From Endoryza foliicola (GTDB lineage Bacteria > Bacteroidota > Bacteroidia > Chitinophagales > Chitinophagaceae), in contig OZ245715.1 of NCBI GenBank assembly GCA_965226965.1, forward strand, positions 4,402,001 to 4,466,000: a stretch of DNA of 64,000 nt, written 5' to 3'. The notes below the pieces were generated by a model. The model was not told where the DNA came from. It was given only the letters and a program-made list of their open reading frames with translations, and did not search any database. Both the position numbers and the translations under genes were made by a program. Positions 33,387 to 41,604 of this stretch are shown piece after piece; within the stretch, counting starts at the first letter, position 1; each line of letters begins with the position of its first letter.

Positions 33387-34460
33387 TTATAGTTGTTGAG
33401 CTTTCCGTCTCTTCTGTTGTCGGTACTTAAATCTACGAATATTCAAGAGCAATAAACTTCCCATCAAAGCAGGTATTACCAGATTGATGATCCATACTGC
33501 TAAAGAACTCGCCATAATTCCTACCAAATTCGTGCTAAACAATTGCAACACCTCAATATTTGTCTTCCACCGAATCCCTAATTCTGATAAAAAGGCGATA
33601 GAAGGAACAATGGCTAAGATCAAAAATACAACGCTTATGGCACCAAACAAGTCCACGACATTTAAAGAAACATTAAATACTTTAAAGCAAACAAAGTATT
33701 GAGCCATGAATACCAGAAAGCGGACCATGGACCATAACAAAATTCTCAACAAAGTGTTGGTTTCGAAATGATCTAACACCGCAATCTGTTCTTTGATTAC
33801 GGCTTTCATGGGAAGCTTCTGCACCCAATATATCAGACGAGACAATCGGAAGAAAAGTACGCTCATGATCAATAAAGCACCTGCCGTTATATAAGCCAAT
33901 AATTGAAGGAGCATGGCGGTTTGATGCCCCACTTGAATTTCAACAACGGGTTTTACGATAAAAATGCCTACAAGTCCGAATACCAAGGTCACCATTAATT
34001 GAGCCATGCTACAAACCAAGGTAAGGGAGATGGCTTTCACCCGCTGTCCTTCGTTAATATAAAGTACCCTTCCTACGTACTCTCCCATTCTATTGGGTGT
34101 GAAGAAGGCAAAGGTTGTACCCACGCAAATGGCCTTAAAGGAAGTATACCAGCTAAGGGGTTGGATACGATTGATCACGATCTGCCATTTTTTGGCCTCT
34201 ATTCCCCAATTCAACAGCAATAAGACTCCTGTGAGTAGTCCCCATTTTAATTTAGCCCAACTAACCACATCCCAAATATGTTGGAGCGATTCTTCCCATT
34301 GTGGTTGCCGTTGAATTTGTTGATAAATAGAATAGCTCAGAATGCAGAAGACCGCTGGGCCAACCACATAATTGAGAAATATTTTGATATTTTTGTTTAC
34401 GGTAAACAATTGATTTTCAAAATTAACTGAATTCAAAACCAAGGTGCCATCCCTTCCCAA
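33387..34460 (-). CDS. Lysylphosphatidylglycerol-synthase-TM/flippase-like membrane protein
   Basis: About 340-357 residues with roughly eight transmembrane helices. The PF03706-type motif FFTPNRMGEYVGRV is diagnostic, and FLSELGIRWKTN near the end fits. The family includes MprF flippase domains and glycolipid-associated membrane proteins; the substrate is unknown. The start is uncertain: no ATG precedes the first helix, only TTG codons at 34460, 34442, 34436 and 34409. Any of the three outermost overlaps or abuts the divergently read ruvC start. Cotranscribed with the DUF3108 gene. Confidence 0.85.
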   Translation of the reverse strand: MGRDGTLVLNSVNFENQLFTVNKNIKIFLNYVVGPAVFCILSYSIYQQIQRQPQWEESLQHIWDVVSWAKLKWGLLTGVLLLLNWGIEAKKWQIVINRIQPLSWYTSFKAICVGTTFAFFTPNRMGEYVGRVLYINEGQRVKAISLTLVCSMAQLMVTLVFGLVGIFIVKPVVEIQVGHQTAMLLQLLAYITAGALLIMSVLFFRLSRLIYWVQKLPMKAVIKEQIAVLDHFETNTLLRILLWSMVRFLVFMAQYFVCFKVFNVSLNVVDLFGAISVVFLILAIVPSIAFLSELGIRWKTNIEVLQLFSTNLVGIMASSLAVWIINLVIPALMGSLLLLNIRRFKYRQQKRRKAQQL

Positions 34461-35031
34461 AATAATTCTCGGAATCGACCCAGGAACCCTGGTTATGGGT
34501 TATGCCCTTATTGAAGCTTCCGGTTCAAAAGCCCGCCTTTTGAAAATGGACGTCCTTAAATTGAGTGCTAAAAAAGATCATTACGAAAGGCTTCAATCGA
34601 TCCACCACTGTATTCAGGAATTGATCCAAGAACACCGCCCTCATGAAGTGGCCATCGAAGCTCCCTTCTTTGGTAAGAACGTACAAAGCATGCTAAAATT
34701 GGGTAGGGCTCAAGGAGTTGCCATTGCGGTTGCCATGAGCAAAGGGCTGCCGGTAACCGAGTATTCTCCCAAAAAAGTAAAAATGGCGGTTACCGGAAAC
34801 GGAAATGCCGATAAAGACCAGGTTTGGAAAATGCTGCAACAAGTGCTTTCCATTACCAGTTCTAAAATAGCTTACCTTGATGCTTCGGATGCGCTGGCAG
34901 TAGCGGTTTGCCATCATTTTCAATTCAAATTACCCAAAACCGAAAAAACTACGGTCAAGAAAAAAGCAACGAAAAAGAAAAGCAGTTGGGAAGAGTTTGT
35001 GAAGGAGAATCCGGGGAAAGTGAGAGGATAA
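34444..35031 (+). CDS. ruvC: Holliday junction resolvase RuvC (GTG start)
   Basis: A 195-residue structure-specific endonuclease acting with RuvAB. Catalytic acidic residues appear in ILGIDPGT, VAIEAPFFGKN and the C-terminal DASDALAVAVCHH. A Lys-rich tail (about residues 160-195) extends past the usual end. An in-frame stop at 34411 and the absence of any ATG or TTG before the essential IDPGT motif leave GTG at 34444 as the only conventional start codon. Its 5' end overlaps the divergent flippase gene. The stop codon TAA is the first triplet of an AT repeat phrase. Confidence 0.94.
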   Translation: MPSLPKIILGIDPGTLVMGYALIEASGSKARLLKMDVLKLSAKKDHYERLQSIHHCIQELIQEHRPHEVAIEAPFFGKNVQSMLKLGRAQGVAIAVAMSKGLPVTEYSPKKVKMAVTGNGNADKDQVWKMLQQVLSITSSKIAYLDASDALAVAVCHHFQFKLPKTEKTTVKKKATKKKSSWEEFVKENPGKVRG

Positions 35032-35300
35032 TTATTAATTAATAATTAATAATTAATAATTAATAATGAAACAGCCGGGAGTAATTAATAATTAATAAGT
35101 AATAATTAATAATGAAACAGCCGGAATACAGAAGGGAGGAAGTATGAAGAAGGAGGAGGGGCAGGAACAGGGGGAATTGGTGAATTTGGGAATGAGATCC
35201 GGGAAACGAGGAGAATACAAACGAAGAAGAAAGATCTTTGCGACTCCTTTGCGCAAGCTGCGATCTCTGCGGTGAAATAATCCACACGAAAATAAACTTC
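35029..35300. repeat. Phrase mosaic between ruvC and the M20 peptidase gene
   Basis: From the ruvC stop: an AT run ending GAAACAGCCGG, a second AT run ending GAAACAGCCGG, a purine tract (AATACAGAAGGGAGG, GGAACAGGGGGAATTGG, GGGAAACGAGGAG), then a TTTGCGACTCCTTTGCG unit with GATCTCTGCGGTGAAATAA at 35238-35280. No gene was seen. The M20 gene's promoter must lie inside or after this block. Confidence 0.75.
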
Positions 35301-35302
35301 GA

Positions 35303-36820
35303 ATGAAATACATTCTTTCCGTTTTAGTAGTACTGTTTGCAGGGCAAGTAATAGCCCAAAACACCATCGCCGACACTTATTGGAATGCCCATCAGAAATC
35401 CATCATCGACCACTACAAAACCTTTTTATCGATACCGAATGTAACCCGCGACACGCCCAACATCCGCAAGAATGCCGCTTTCATTCAACAATGGATGAAA
35501 GAATTGGGCATCGAAACAAAACTATTGGAAGGCATCACTCCCGGAGTTACACCCGCTGTTTATGGAAAAGTAACAGTACCGGGTGCTACACGCACCATCG
35601 CTTTCTATGCTCACTACGATGGACAACCTGTAAATCCCAAACAATGGGGTACCGGACTCGACCCCTTCACACCCGTATTCATTACAGCCCCTTATGAGCG
35701 TGGAGGTAAAATCATTCAATTGCCAGATACTGCCGCCCGCGTTCCAGAAAATTGGAGAATCAGCGGTAGAGGCAGTGCCGACGATAAAGCCGGAGTAATG
35801 ACCATCCTCCATGCTTATGCCGCATTGAAAGAGCAAAAAGCGAAACTCTCCCAAAACATTGTCTTCTTTTTCGAAGGAGAAGAAGAAATGGGATCTACAC
35901 ATATAGGAGAAATTTTCGAACGAAATAAATCGCTTTTGAACGCCGATTTATGGGTGATCTCCGACGGACCGCGCCATGTTTCGGGTAGGAAAATGGTCGT
36001 ATTTGGTGTACGTGGTGATATGAATATGGCTCTTACTGTTTATGGACCCAAACGACCGCTGCACAGTGGCAACTATGGAAACTGGGCACCCAATCCTGCC
36101 CGCATGTTGGTAGAACTATTGGCAGGAATGAAAGATGAAAACAACCGCGTTACCATCAAAGGATTTTACGACGATGTAGTTCCACTAACAGAAACAGAAA
36201 AAAAAGCAATCGCTGCCATTCCTGATATTGAAACCACTCTGAAAAAAGACTTGGGCATTGTTCAACCTGAGGGAAACGGCGCCTCCTTTTTGGAATTGCT
36301 AAGCTTGCCAACTTTGAATATTAACGGCATCAGTAGCGGTAACACCGGAGCCATGGCTGCTAATATCATTCCTGTAAAAGCAGAAGCCGCGCTGGATTTA
36401 AGATTGGTATTAGGTAATGATCTCAACAGACAAGTGGAAAAAGTTAAAGCACATATTCGTTCTCGTGGGTATACCATATTAGATCACGATCCCAGTGATG
36501 AAGAGCGATTGAAATACGAAAAGATCATCAAAATAAGCGTGGGCGATGGATACAATGCGCAACGCACTCCCATGGATCTTCCGCTAGCACAATTTGTTAT
36601 TAAAGCTGTTCAAGCCAGTTCAAAAGAACCTATTGTATTACAACCTTCCGCGGGAGGTAGTTTGCCCTTGATCGTATTCGAACAAAAATTGGGCGCAAAA
36701 GTGCTCACGGTTCCGGTTGTGAATTTCGACAACAATCAACATGCTGAAAACGAAAATGTACGGATCGATTATTTGAGAGAGGGAATTGGTACGATGGTGA
36801 GTATTATGAGTGGGAATTAG
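35303..36820 (+). CDS. Secreted M20-family metallopeptidase/dipeptidase
   Basis: A 505-residue zinc peptidase of the M20 family with a signal peptide (ending GQVIAQ). Metal ligands are visible as His in FYAHYDGQPV, Asp in GRGSADDKAGVM, the catalytic and metal Glu pair in FFEGEEEMGS and the C-terminal His in DNNQHAENENVR. A lid or dimerisation domain lies between (about residues 230-380). It probably hydrolyses dipeptides or acylated amino acids in the periplasm. The stop codon TAG is the first triplet of a TAGGCGTTAGG phrase. Confidence 0.92.
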   Translation: MKYILSVLVVLFAGQVIAQNTIADTYWNAHQKSIIDHYKTFLSIPNVTRDTPNIRKNAAFIQQWMKELGIETKLLEGITPGVTPAVYGKVTVPGATRTIAFYAHYDGQPVNPKQWGTGLDPFTPVFITAPYERGGKIIQLPDTAARVPENWRISGRGSADDKAGVMTILHAYAALKEQKAKLSQNIVFFFEGEEEMGSTHIGEIFERNKSLLNADLWVISDGPRHVSGRKMVVFGVRGDMNMALTVYGPKRPLHSGNYGNWAPNPARMLVELLAGMKDENNRVTIKGFYDDVVPLTETEKKAIAAIPDIETTLKKDLGIVQPEGNGASFLELLSLPTLNINGISSGNTGAMAANIIPVKAEAALDLRLVLGNDLNRQVEKVKAHIRSRGYTILDHDPSDEERLKYEKIIKISVGDGYNAQRTPMDLPLAQFVIKAVQASSKEPIVLQPSAGGSLPLIVFEQKLGAKVLTVPVVNFDNNQHAENENVRIDYLREGIGTMVSIMSGN

Positions 36821-36870
36821 GCGTTAGGCCTTAGGCTTTGGGCTTTTAGGCATTAGGCTTTAGGCATTAG
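36817..36870. repeat. TAGGCTTTAGG phrase cluster after the M20 gene
   Basis: Five to six imperfect units (TAGGCGTTAGG, CTTAGGCTTTGGG, TTTTAGGCATTAGG and others) start with the peptidase stop codon and run up to the convergent HIT gene. Confidence 0.7.
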
Positions 36871-36873
36871 GAT

Positions 36874-37263
36874 TTATAGATTGTTAAGGATTGCCTGTTG
36901 AACTTCGAGCAGTTCCTCTTTACTAAGTTTTAGTTTTTCGCGGGTGAAGTTGAGGTCGTCGGCTGAATTGATAGGCAATAAATGCATGTGTGCGTGTGGC
37001 ACTTCCAATCCTACAACGCTGATGCCACAACGGTTGCAAGGAAAGGCCTTTTCAATAGCTTGAGCAATGGGCTTTGCAAATACTAGAAAACCACTCAGCA
37101 AATTATAATTGAGATCAAAGAATTTATCGGTTTCTACTTTGGGTACTACCAATACATGACCCTTTACTAAAGGGAAAATGTCTAAAAACGCATAGAATTG
37201 ATCGTTTTCAGCAATTTTATACGATGGAATTTCTCCGGCAATTATTTTAGAAAAGATGGTCAT
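36874..37263 (-). CDS. HIT-family nucleotide hydrolase/transferase
   Basis: A 129-residue protein with the histidine-triad motif HAHMHLLPI near residue 97 and the usual N-terminus TIFSKIIAGEIPSYKIAE and LVVPKVETDKF. Bacterial Hint-like enzymes hydrolyse AMP-lysine or related adenylated compounds. It is 48 bp downstream of the greA terminator region. A near-consensus TATTTTTA box upstream may supply its own promoter. Confidence 0.93.
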   Translation of the reverse strand: MTIFSKIIAGEIPSYKIAENDQFYAFLDIFPLVKGHVLVVPKVETDKFFDLNYNLLSGFLVFAKPIAQAIEKAFPCNRCGISVVGLEVPHAHMHLLPINSADDLNFTREKLKLSKEELLEVQQAILNNL

Positions 37264-37295
37264 GTTGTAATTATTAATAGCTCCGTAAAAATAAA

Positions 37296-37325
37296 AAAAG
37301 GAATGAAGAACCCTTCATTCCTTTT
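37296..37325 (-). terminator. greA terminator
   Basis: AAAAGGAATGAAG (37296-37308) pairs perfectly with CTTCATTCCTTTT (37313-37325) around a 4-nt loop. The minus strand then continues with TTTATTTTT. It separates greA from the HIT gene. Confidence 0.85.
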
Positions 37326-37344
37326 ATAAAAACTGAAGACTTAA

Positions 37345-37818
37345 TTATACCGTAATGTTTTCGATCTTAAACTTCACAATACCCGCAGGTACTTGCACTT
37401 CGGCCACATCACCAATTACTTTTCCCAATAGTCCTTTTCCAATAGGTGAGGTCACAGAAATTTTTGAGGCTTTCAAATCGGCTTCTTTTTCGGAAACGAT
37501 CTGATAGGTCAATTGTTTCTTGGTATTGAGATTGGTAACGGTCACTTTGGTAAGAATAGACACTTTGCTGGTATCTACATTCGCTTCGTCCAAAATACGA
37601 GCGGAAGCGATATCGCTTTCCATCTTTTTGATTTTGGCTTCCAGAATACCTTGTGCTTCTTTCGCAGCATCGTATTCGGCGTTTTCTTTCAAGTCTCCTT
37701 TTTCTCTCGCTTCCGCAATAGCCTTAGAAGCAGCCGGGCGATCTACCGATTTCATTCGGATCAGGTCGACTTTCATTTGCTCTAAAGTCTCTTTAGTTAC
37801 ATAAAGGATTCCACTCAT
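37345..37818 (-). CDS. greA: Transcription elongation factor GreA
   Basis: A 157-residue protein. Its N-terminal coiled coil has the acidic tip motif AREKGDLKENAEYDAAKEAQ (about residues 36-55), and its C-terminal FKBP-like domain contains SPIGKGLLGKVIGDVAEVQVP. It rescues backtracked RNA polymerase by stimulating transcript cleavage. The length and both domains are standard. Confidence 0.96.
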   Translation of the reverse strand: MSGILYVTKETLEQMKVDLIRMKSVDRPAASKAIAEAREKGDLKENAEYDAAKEAQGILEAKIKKMESDIASARILDEANVDTSKVSILTKVTVTNLNTKKQLTYQIVSEKEADLKASKISVTSPIGKGLLGKVIGDVAEVQVPAGIVKFKIENITV

Positions 37819-37867
37819 AATGATTCAATTTTAATTCCGTAGCAATCGGGTTTGACAAAAAAAATAA

Positions 37868-37895
37868 CAACGCCTCAGTTCTCGCTGAAGCGTTG
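37868..37895 (-). terminator. Terminator of the lipoprotein gene
   Basis: CAACGCCTCAG (37868-37878) pairs with CTGAAGCGTTG (37885-37895). The single mismatch becomes a G-U pair in minus-strand RNA, which continues into TTATTTTTTTT. It sits between the lipoprotein stop codon and greA. Confidence 0.8.
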
Positions 37896-37938
37896 CTATT
37901 AATATTTCAAAGGTAGGACTTTTTTTTAAATCCAAATT

Positions 37939-38388
37939 TTAGTACCTGTTAAATACGTATTTATAGTCGTAACTATATGATTGATAACGAGCTACGAAGC
38001 GTCTATTGCTGGTAAAATAGCTGTCATCGAACTCCCAGTGGAGCACTTGGTTGTACTGAAAGTTTACCAAATGGAGCACAAAAACCTGGTGGGTTCCGTT
38101 CTGCCAGTTACCATTTGCATCATAATAGCCACCATTTACCAATCGCAATTGCCAGCTGCCCCGCATTTGAATTTGACCGTCGTCGAAGATGGCTTCTCCA
38201 TTATCATAGAAATAGAATACCCCGTTTTCATATCCGGTATAAATAGTAGTAGTATTGAACAAACGTTGCTTTTCAGCATAAGCCAAGGTCCAGGATCCCA
38301 CCAACCGATCCTCGGCAGGTTGGAGAAATTTGGTACATCCTGTTAGTAATACCATTGACAAAGAAAAGAGGAGTAGATTTCTGATCAT
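37939..38388 (-). CDS. Small lipocalin-like lipoprotein
   Basis: A 149-residue protein with a lipoprotein signal peptide; the lipobox is LLTGC (Cys18), so it is anchored in the membrane after lipidation. The body reads LVGSWTLAYAEKQRLF.., GVFYFYDNGEAIFDDG and RGSWQLRLVNGG, the spacing of Bacteroidota lipocalin-like domains (GxW openings). The end is rich in Tyr (YQSYSYDYKYVFNRY). Function unknown. Monocistronic with its own terminator. Confidence 0.82.
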   Translation of the reverse strand: MIRNLLLFSLSMVLLTGCTKFLQPAEDRLVGSWTLAYAEKQRLFNTTTIYTGYENGVFYFYDNGEAIFDDGQIQMRGSWQLRLVNGGYYDANGNWQNGTHQVFVLHLVNFQYNQVLHWEFDDSYFTSNRRFVARYQSYSYDYKYVFNRY

Positions 38389-38521
38389 ACGCTTAGGTTT
38401 AGTTGTACTAATGCCTAAAACGTACCGAAGTCTGTGAAAGAAAAGCTAATAGTTGTTAGCCCCTCAAGTTGTTGTTCTTGAAGCAATTGCGCCTTGAAAA
38501 ATGTTACAGACAAACCTGAAT

Positions 38522-39469
38522 TTAGGCCTTTCTTAACACCCCTATTTTATCTAATTTTTCAAGCACTACTTCAGCCATGCGCTGAAAGGCTTCGTGCGTA
38601 TATCCGGCAATGTGAGGAGTGATATATGCATTGGGAAAAGACAAGAGTTTTTTGAACAGGTACTGTTCTTCTTCTGTGTATGTTTCCAATTTTTCATTTT
38701 CCAAAACATCGAGTGCTGCACCTGCAATGTATCCTTTTTCTAAGGCATTGATGATTCCAAGAGTATCGTGCACTTTTCCTCGCGAGGTATTGATCACAAA
38801 GGGTTTCATTTTGCACTGCTCGAAAAAGGTTTCATTGGCCATGTGCTTTGTTTCATCGGTTAGGGGAAGATGAAAGCTAATAACATCGGCATAACGCTGA
38901 ATTTGGTCTACAGAAGCTTCTTTAATATAGCCGCTTCCAAATCCGAACTTGTATTTATCGTTGGCCAAAACGGTTACACCAAAAGGCTGCAAGAGTTTTG
39001 CAAACTGTGATCCGGTATTTCCAAAACCGATGATGCCAACTGTTCTTCCGCTCAACTCCACTCCCCTATTTGCATCGCGGATCCACTTCCCTTCTTTTAC
39101 TTCCGCAGCTGCCTTGGGCAAATTGTTCATGATGCTTAACAGCATTCCCAATGCTTGCTCGGCAACGGCATTGCGATTGCCTTCCGGACTGCTCACACAC
39201 ACAATTCCTTTTTGTTCTGCAGTGGCGGTATCAATCAATTCCATACCGCTCCCCAATCGACCGATCCATTTCAATTCGTTTGCAGCGGCTAATACCGTCG
39301 CATCAATTTTCAATCGAGTGGTTACGATCAAGCCTTTCACCGTTCCAATTTGTTGCAACAACTCTTCGTATGTAATAGTGGGAGAGTAAATGGGCTGGTA
39401 ACCATACTGCTCTAATTTCTCAATGAGTACGGGGTGCACTTTTGCAGTAATAATAACAGAAGGTTTCAT
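38522..39469 (-). CDS. D-isomer-specific 2-hydroxyacid dehydrogenase
   Basis: A 315-residue NAD-dependent enzyme. The Rossmann segment is VGIIGFGNTGSQFAKLLQPF (about residue 143), the substrate Arg is in INTSRGKVHD, and the catalytic His is in ITPHIAGYTHEA; the Glu of the triad follows the Arg region. It could be phosphoglycerate dehydrogenase or a general 2-hydroxyacid reductase; no ACT domain is present, so serine-pathway assignment is tentative. It begins 3 bp after the rsmA stop and is cotranscribed. Confidence 0.88.
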   Translation of the reverse strand: MKPSVIITAKVHPVLIEKLEQYGYQPIYSPTITYEELLQQIGTVKGLIVTTRLKIDATVLAAANELKWIGRLGSGMELIDTATAEQKGIVCVSSPEGNRNAVAEQALGMLLSIMNNLPKAAAEVKEGKWIRDANRGVELSGRTVGIIGFGNTGSQFAKLLQPFGVTVLANDKYKFGFGSGYIKEASVDQIQRYADVISFHLPLTDETKHMANETFFEQCKMKPFVINTSRGKVHDTLGIINALEKGYIAGAALDVLENEKLETYTEEEQYLFKKLLSFPNAYITPHIAGYTHEAFQRMAEVVLEKLDKIGVLRKA

Positions 39470-39472
39470 GAA

Positions 39473-40228
39473 CTATCTCATTTTAAAAGAAAGGGTCGCA
39501 AAATCTTGAACGCTCAATTGTTCTGCACGTTTATCAAATATTGGATCGGTGAGTTCTTGAGGTTCAAACAAACCTTTTACAGCATTGCGCAAGGTTTTGC
39601 GGCGCTGATTGAAGGCGGTTTTCACCAGTAATTTGAATTGTCGCTCCGATTTCATCGCCACTAACTCTTTTCTTGGCTTCATCAATATAACGGCACTCTT
39701 CACTTTCGGAGGTGGATTGAAGCTGTTCTCATGTACTTCAAACAAGTATTCTGTTTCGAAATACACTTGCATCAATACACTCAGTACGCCGTACACTTTG
39801 CTGCCTTCTTTGGCAACCACTCGTTGTGCCACTTCTTTCTGAAACATACCAACCACCTGCTCCACTTGCGGATACCAGTCGAGAATTTTAAAAAGAATTT
39901 GAGAAGAAATGTTATAAGGGAAGTTTCCAACTACTGAAAACGGTCCTTCAAAAGGACATTCAATATCGAGGAAACTTTGGTGAATGATCTTATCGTTTAG
40001 TACCGGATACGTATGTTTCAACCAGTCAACCTTTTCTTGATCTAATTCCACGCATTTAAAATCGATCGCAGGTATTTGAATCAAATATTTGGTAAGGGCG
40101 CCACCACCGGGTCCAACTTCCAACAATTGCTGAAAAGGCATTTTTTTAAGTGCCGCTACAATATCGAGGCAGATGTTCTCATCTTTCAGGAAGTGTTGTC
40201 CGAGTGATTTTTTGAGTGTGTATTTCAT
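39473..40228 (-). CDS. rsmA: 16S rRNA (adenine1518/1519-N6)-dimethyltransferase RsmA
   Basis: A 251-residue KsgA-family methyltransferase. The N-terminus is KKSLGQHFLKDENICL, the SAM motif is LEVGPGGGALTKYL, the catalytic motif is VGNFPYNISSQILF, and the C-terminal domain has the conserved FNQRRKTLRNAVKG. It modifies two adjacent adenines in helix 45 of 16S rRNA. The ATG at 40228 (MKYTLKKSLGQHF) is chosen. Its neighbour pdxA is divergent, whereas in many proteobacteria pdxA and rsmA run together. Confidence 0.96.
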   Translation of the reverse strand: MKYTLKKSLGQHFLKDENICLDIVAALKKMPFQQLLEVGPGGGALTKYLIQIPAIDFKCVELDQEKVDWLKHTYPVLNDKIIHQSFLDIECPFEGPFSVVGNFPYNISSQILFKILDWYPQVEQVVGMFQKEVAQRVVAKEGSKVYGVLSVLMQVYFETEYLFEVHENSFNPPPKVKSAVILMKPRKELVAMKSERQFKLLVKTAFNQRRKTLRNAVKGLFEPQELTDPIFDKRAEQLSVQDFATLSFKMR

Positions 40229-40237
40229 TCTTGGAGG

Positions 40238-40245
40238 CAAAATTA
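40238..40245 (-). promoter_or_regulatory. Candidate -7 promoter box of rsmA
   Basis: The minus strand reads TAATTTTG, an exact TAnnTTTG, ending 9 nt before the rsmA ATG, so the leader would be only a few nucleotides. Confidence 0.45.
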
Positions 40246-40362
40246 GGGTTTTGTTCGGGCAGAACATCCAATGAACGGCCTATGGTTAAGTAGTAACCTG
40301 TAAATGATCAGAATTCTGTTTTAGGAGCATCCAAATTCATCAAAAACCGGCGTTACACCAAT

Positions 40363-40443
40363 ATGAAAAAATCCATATCCATAGAATCGGTACGAAACAT
40401 AGCCTTATTTATAGCCATGCTGCTCCTTTTGGCTCGCAGCTAG
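40363..40443 (+). CDS. Possible 26-residue membrane microprotein
   Basis: An ATG-initiated frame encodes a basic start (MKKSISIESVRN) followed by a hydrophobic stretch (IALFIAMLLLLARS) and TAG. It lies in the rsmA-pdxA divergent gap. The composition fits a single-pass micropeptide, but length alone gives little support and no promoter was identified. It may be chance. Confidence 0.2.
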   Translation: MKKSISIESVRNIALFIAMLLLLARS

Positions 40444-40492
40444 GCAGAAACCCGCAAATTATCGTACCTTAGTAGTTAAGTTATACACTACT

Positions 40493-41581
40493 ATGCAGGC
40501 GCCCGCTCACAAACCCCTTATCGGCATTACTATTGGAGACCTCAACGGCATTGGTATCGAATTGATATTAAAGACCTTCTCCGACAACCGAATTTTGGAA
40601 CTCTGCACTCCGGTGATCTTTGGATCAAGCAAAGCGATCAATTTCTACCGAAAAATGCTGCCGGATGTTAATTTCAACTTCCAAATTATAAAAGACTTTA
40701 CTCGTGTTAACCCCAAGCAAATTGCCATTTTTAATTGCTGGGAAGACGAAGTTGCGATCACCCCCGGTCAGTTGACTGATATTGGTGGTCAATACGCTGT
40801 AAAATCATTAGTAGCTTGCTCGGAAGCCCTGAAAGCCGGTCATATACAAGGTATGGTAACCGCTCCTATTCATAAGAAGAATACGCAATCGGAGGAGTTT
40901 CCTTATACGGGTCATACGCCATTTCTAAAAGCCTATTTCGGTGCGCAAGATGTGTTGATGTTAATGGTGGCTGAAAACATGCGTGTAGCTTTAGTAAGTG
41001 AGCATGTTCCCGTTCAAGATGCAGCGAAAGAAGTAACAAAAGAGAAAATAGCTTCAAAACTAAAATTGTTGCAACAGTCTTTGATCAAAGACTTCGGCAT
41101 CGATAAACCTAAAATTGCGGTATTGGGGTTGAACCCACACGCCGGAGATGAAGGCTTGATTGGAAAAGAGGAAGAAACAATTATTAGACCGGCTGTTAAA
41201 GATGCGAAACATCAAAACATGATTGTGATGGGACCTTACAGCGCAGATGCCTTCTTTGCAAGAGGTTATCATGAAAAGTTTGATGGTGTATTAGCGATGT
41301 ATCACGATCAAGGATTGATTCCTTTCAAGAGCCTTGCTTCAGGAGATGGCGTGAACTACACCGCGGGCTTATCGGTAGTGCGTACTTCGCCCGATCATGG
41401 AACTGCCTTTGATATTGCAGGCAAGAATAAAGCCGACTCGAACTCATTCTTAATGGCCATTTACCAATGCATCGATATCATCAATTTCCGAAATGGGTAT
41501 GCGGATAACCGCAGAAACCCCATGCGAAAATTAACCAGACAGATTTTGGCGAATGCAGTGGATGAGAAATTGGAGGAGTGA
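40493..41581 (+). CDS. pdxA: 4-hydroxythreonine-4-phosphate dehydrogenase PdxA
   Basis: A 362-residue enzyme of pyridoxal 5'-phosphate biosynthesis (DXP-dependent pathway). Diagnostic motifs are ITIGDLNGIGIE at the N-terminus, the VTAPIHKKN region, metal ligand His in GHTPFLKAYF, LNPHAGDEGLIGKEE, and MYHDQGLIPFK with DHGTAFDIAGKNKADSNS. The length is slightly above average. A near-consensus TACCTTAG box lies about 27 bp upstream. The stop is followed at once by an AT repeat phrase into which an IS element has inserted. Confidence 0.95.
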   Translation: MQAPAHKPLIGITIGDLNGIGIELILKTFSDNRILELCTPVIFGSSKAINFYRKMLPDVNFNFQIIKDFTRVNPKQIAIFNCWEDEVAITPGQLTDIGGQYAVKSLVACSEALKAGHIQGMVTAPIHKKNTQSEEFPYTGHTPFLKAYFGAQDVLMLMVAENMRVALVSEHVPVQDAAKEVTKEKIASKLKLLQQSLIKDFGIDKPKIAVLGLNPHAGDEGLIGKEEETIIRPAVKDAKHQNMIVMGPYSADAFFARGYHEKFDGVLAMYHDQGLIPFKSLASGDGVNYTAGLSVVRTSPDHGTAFDIAGKNKADSNSFLMAIYQCIDIINFRNGYADNRRNPMRKLTRQILANAVDEKLEE

Positions 41582-41604
41582 ATTATTAATTAATAATTAA
41601 AAAT

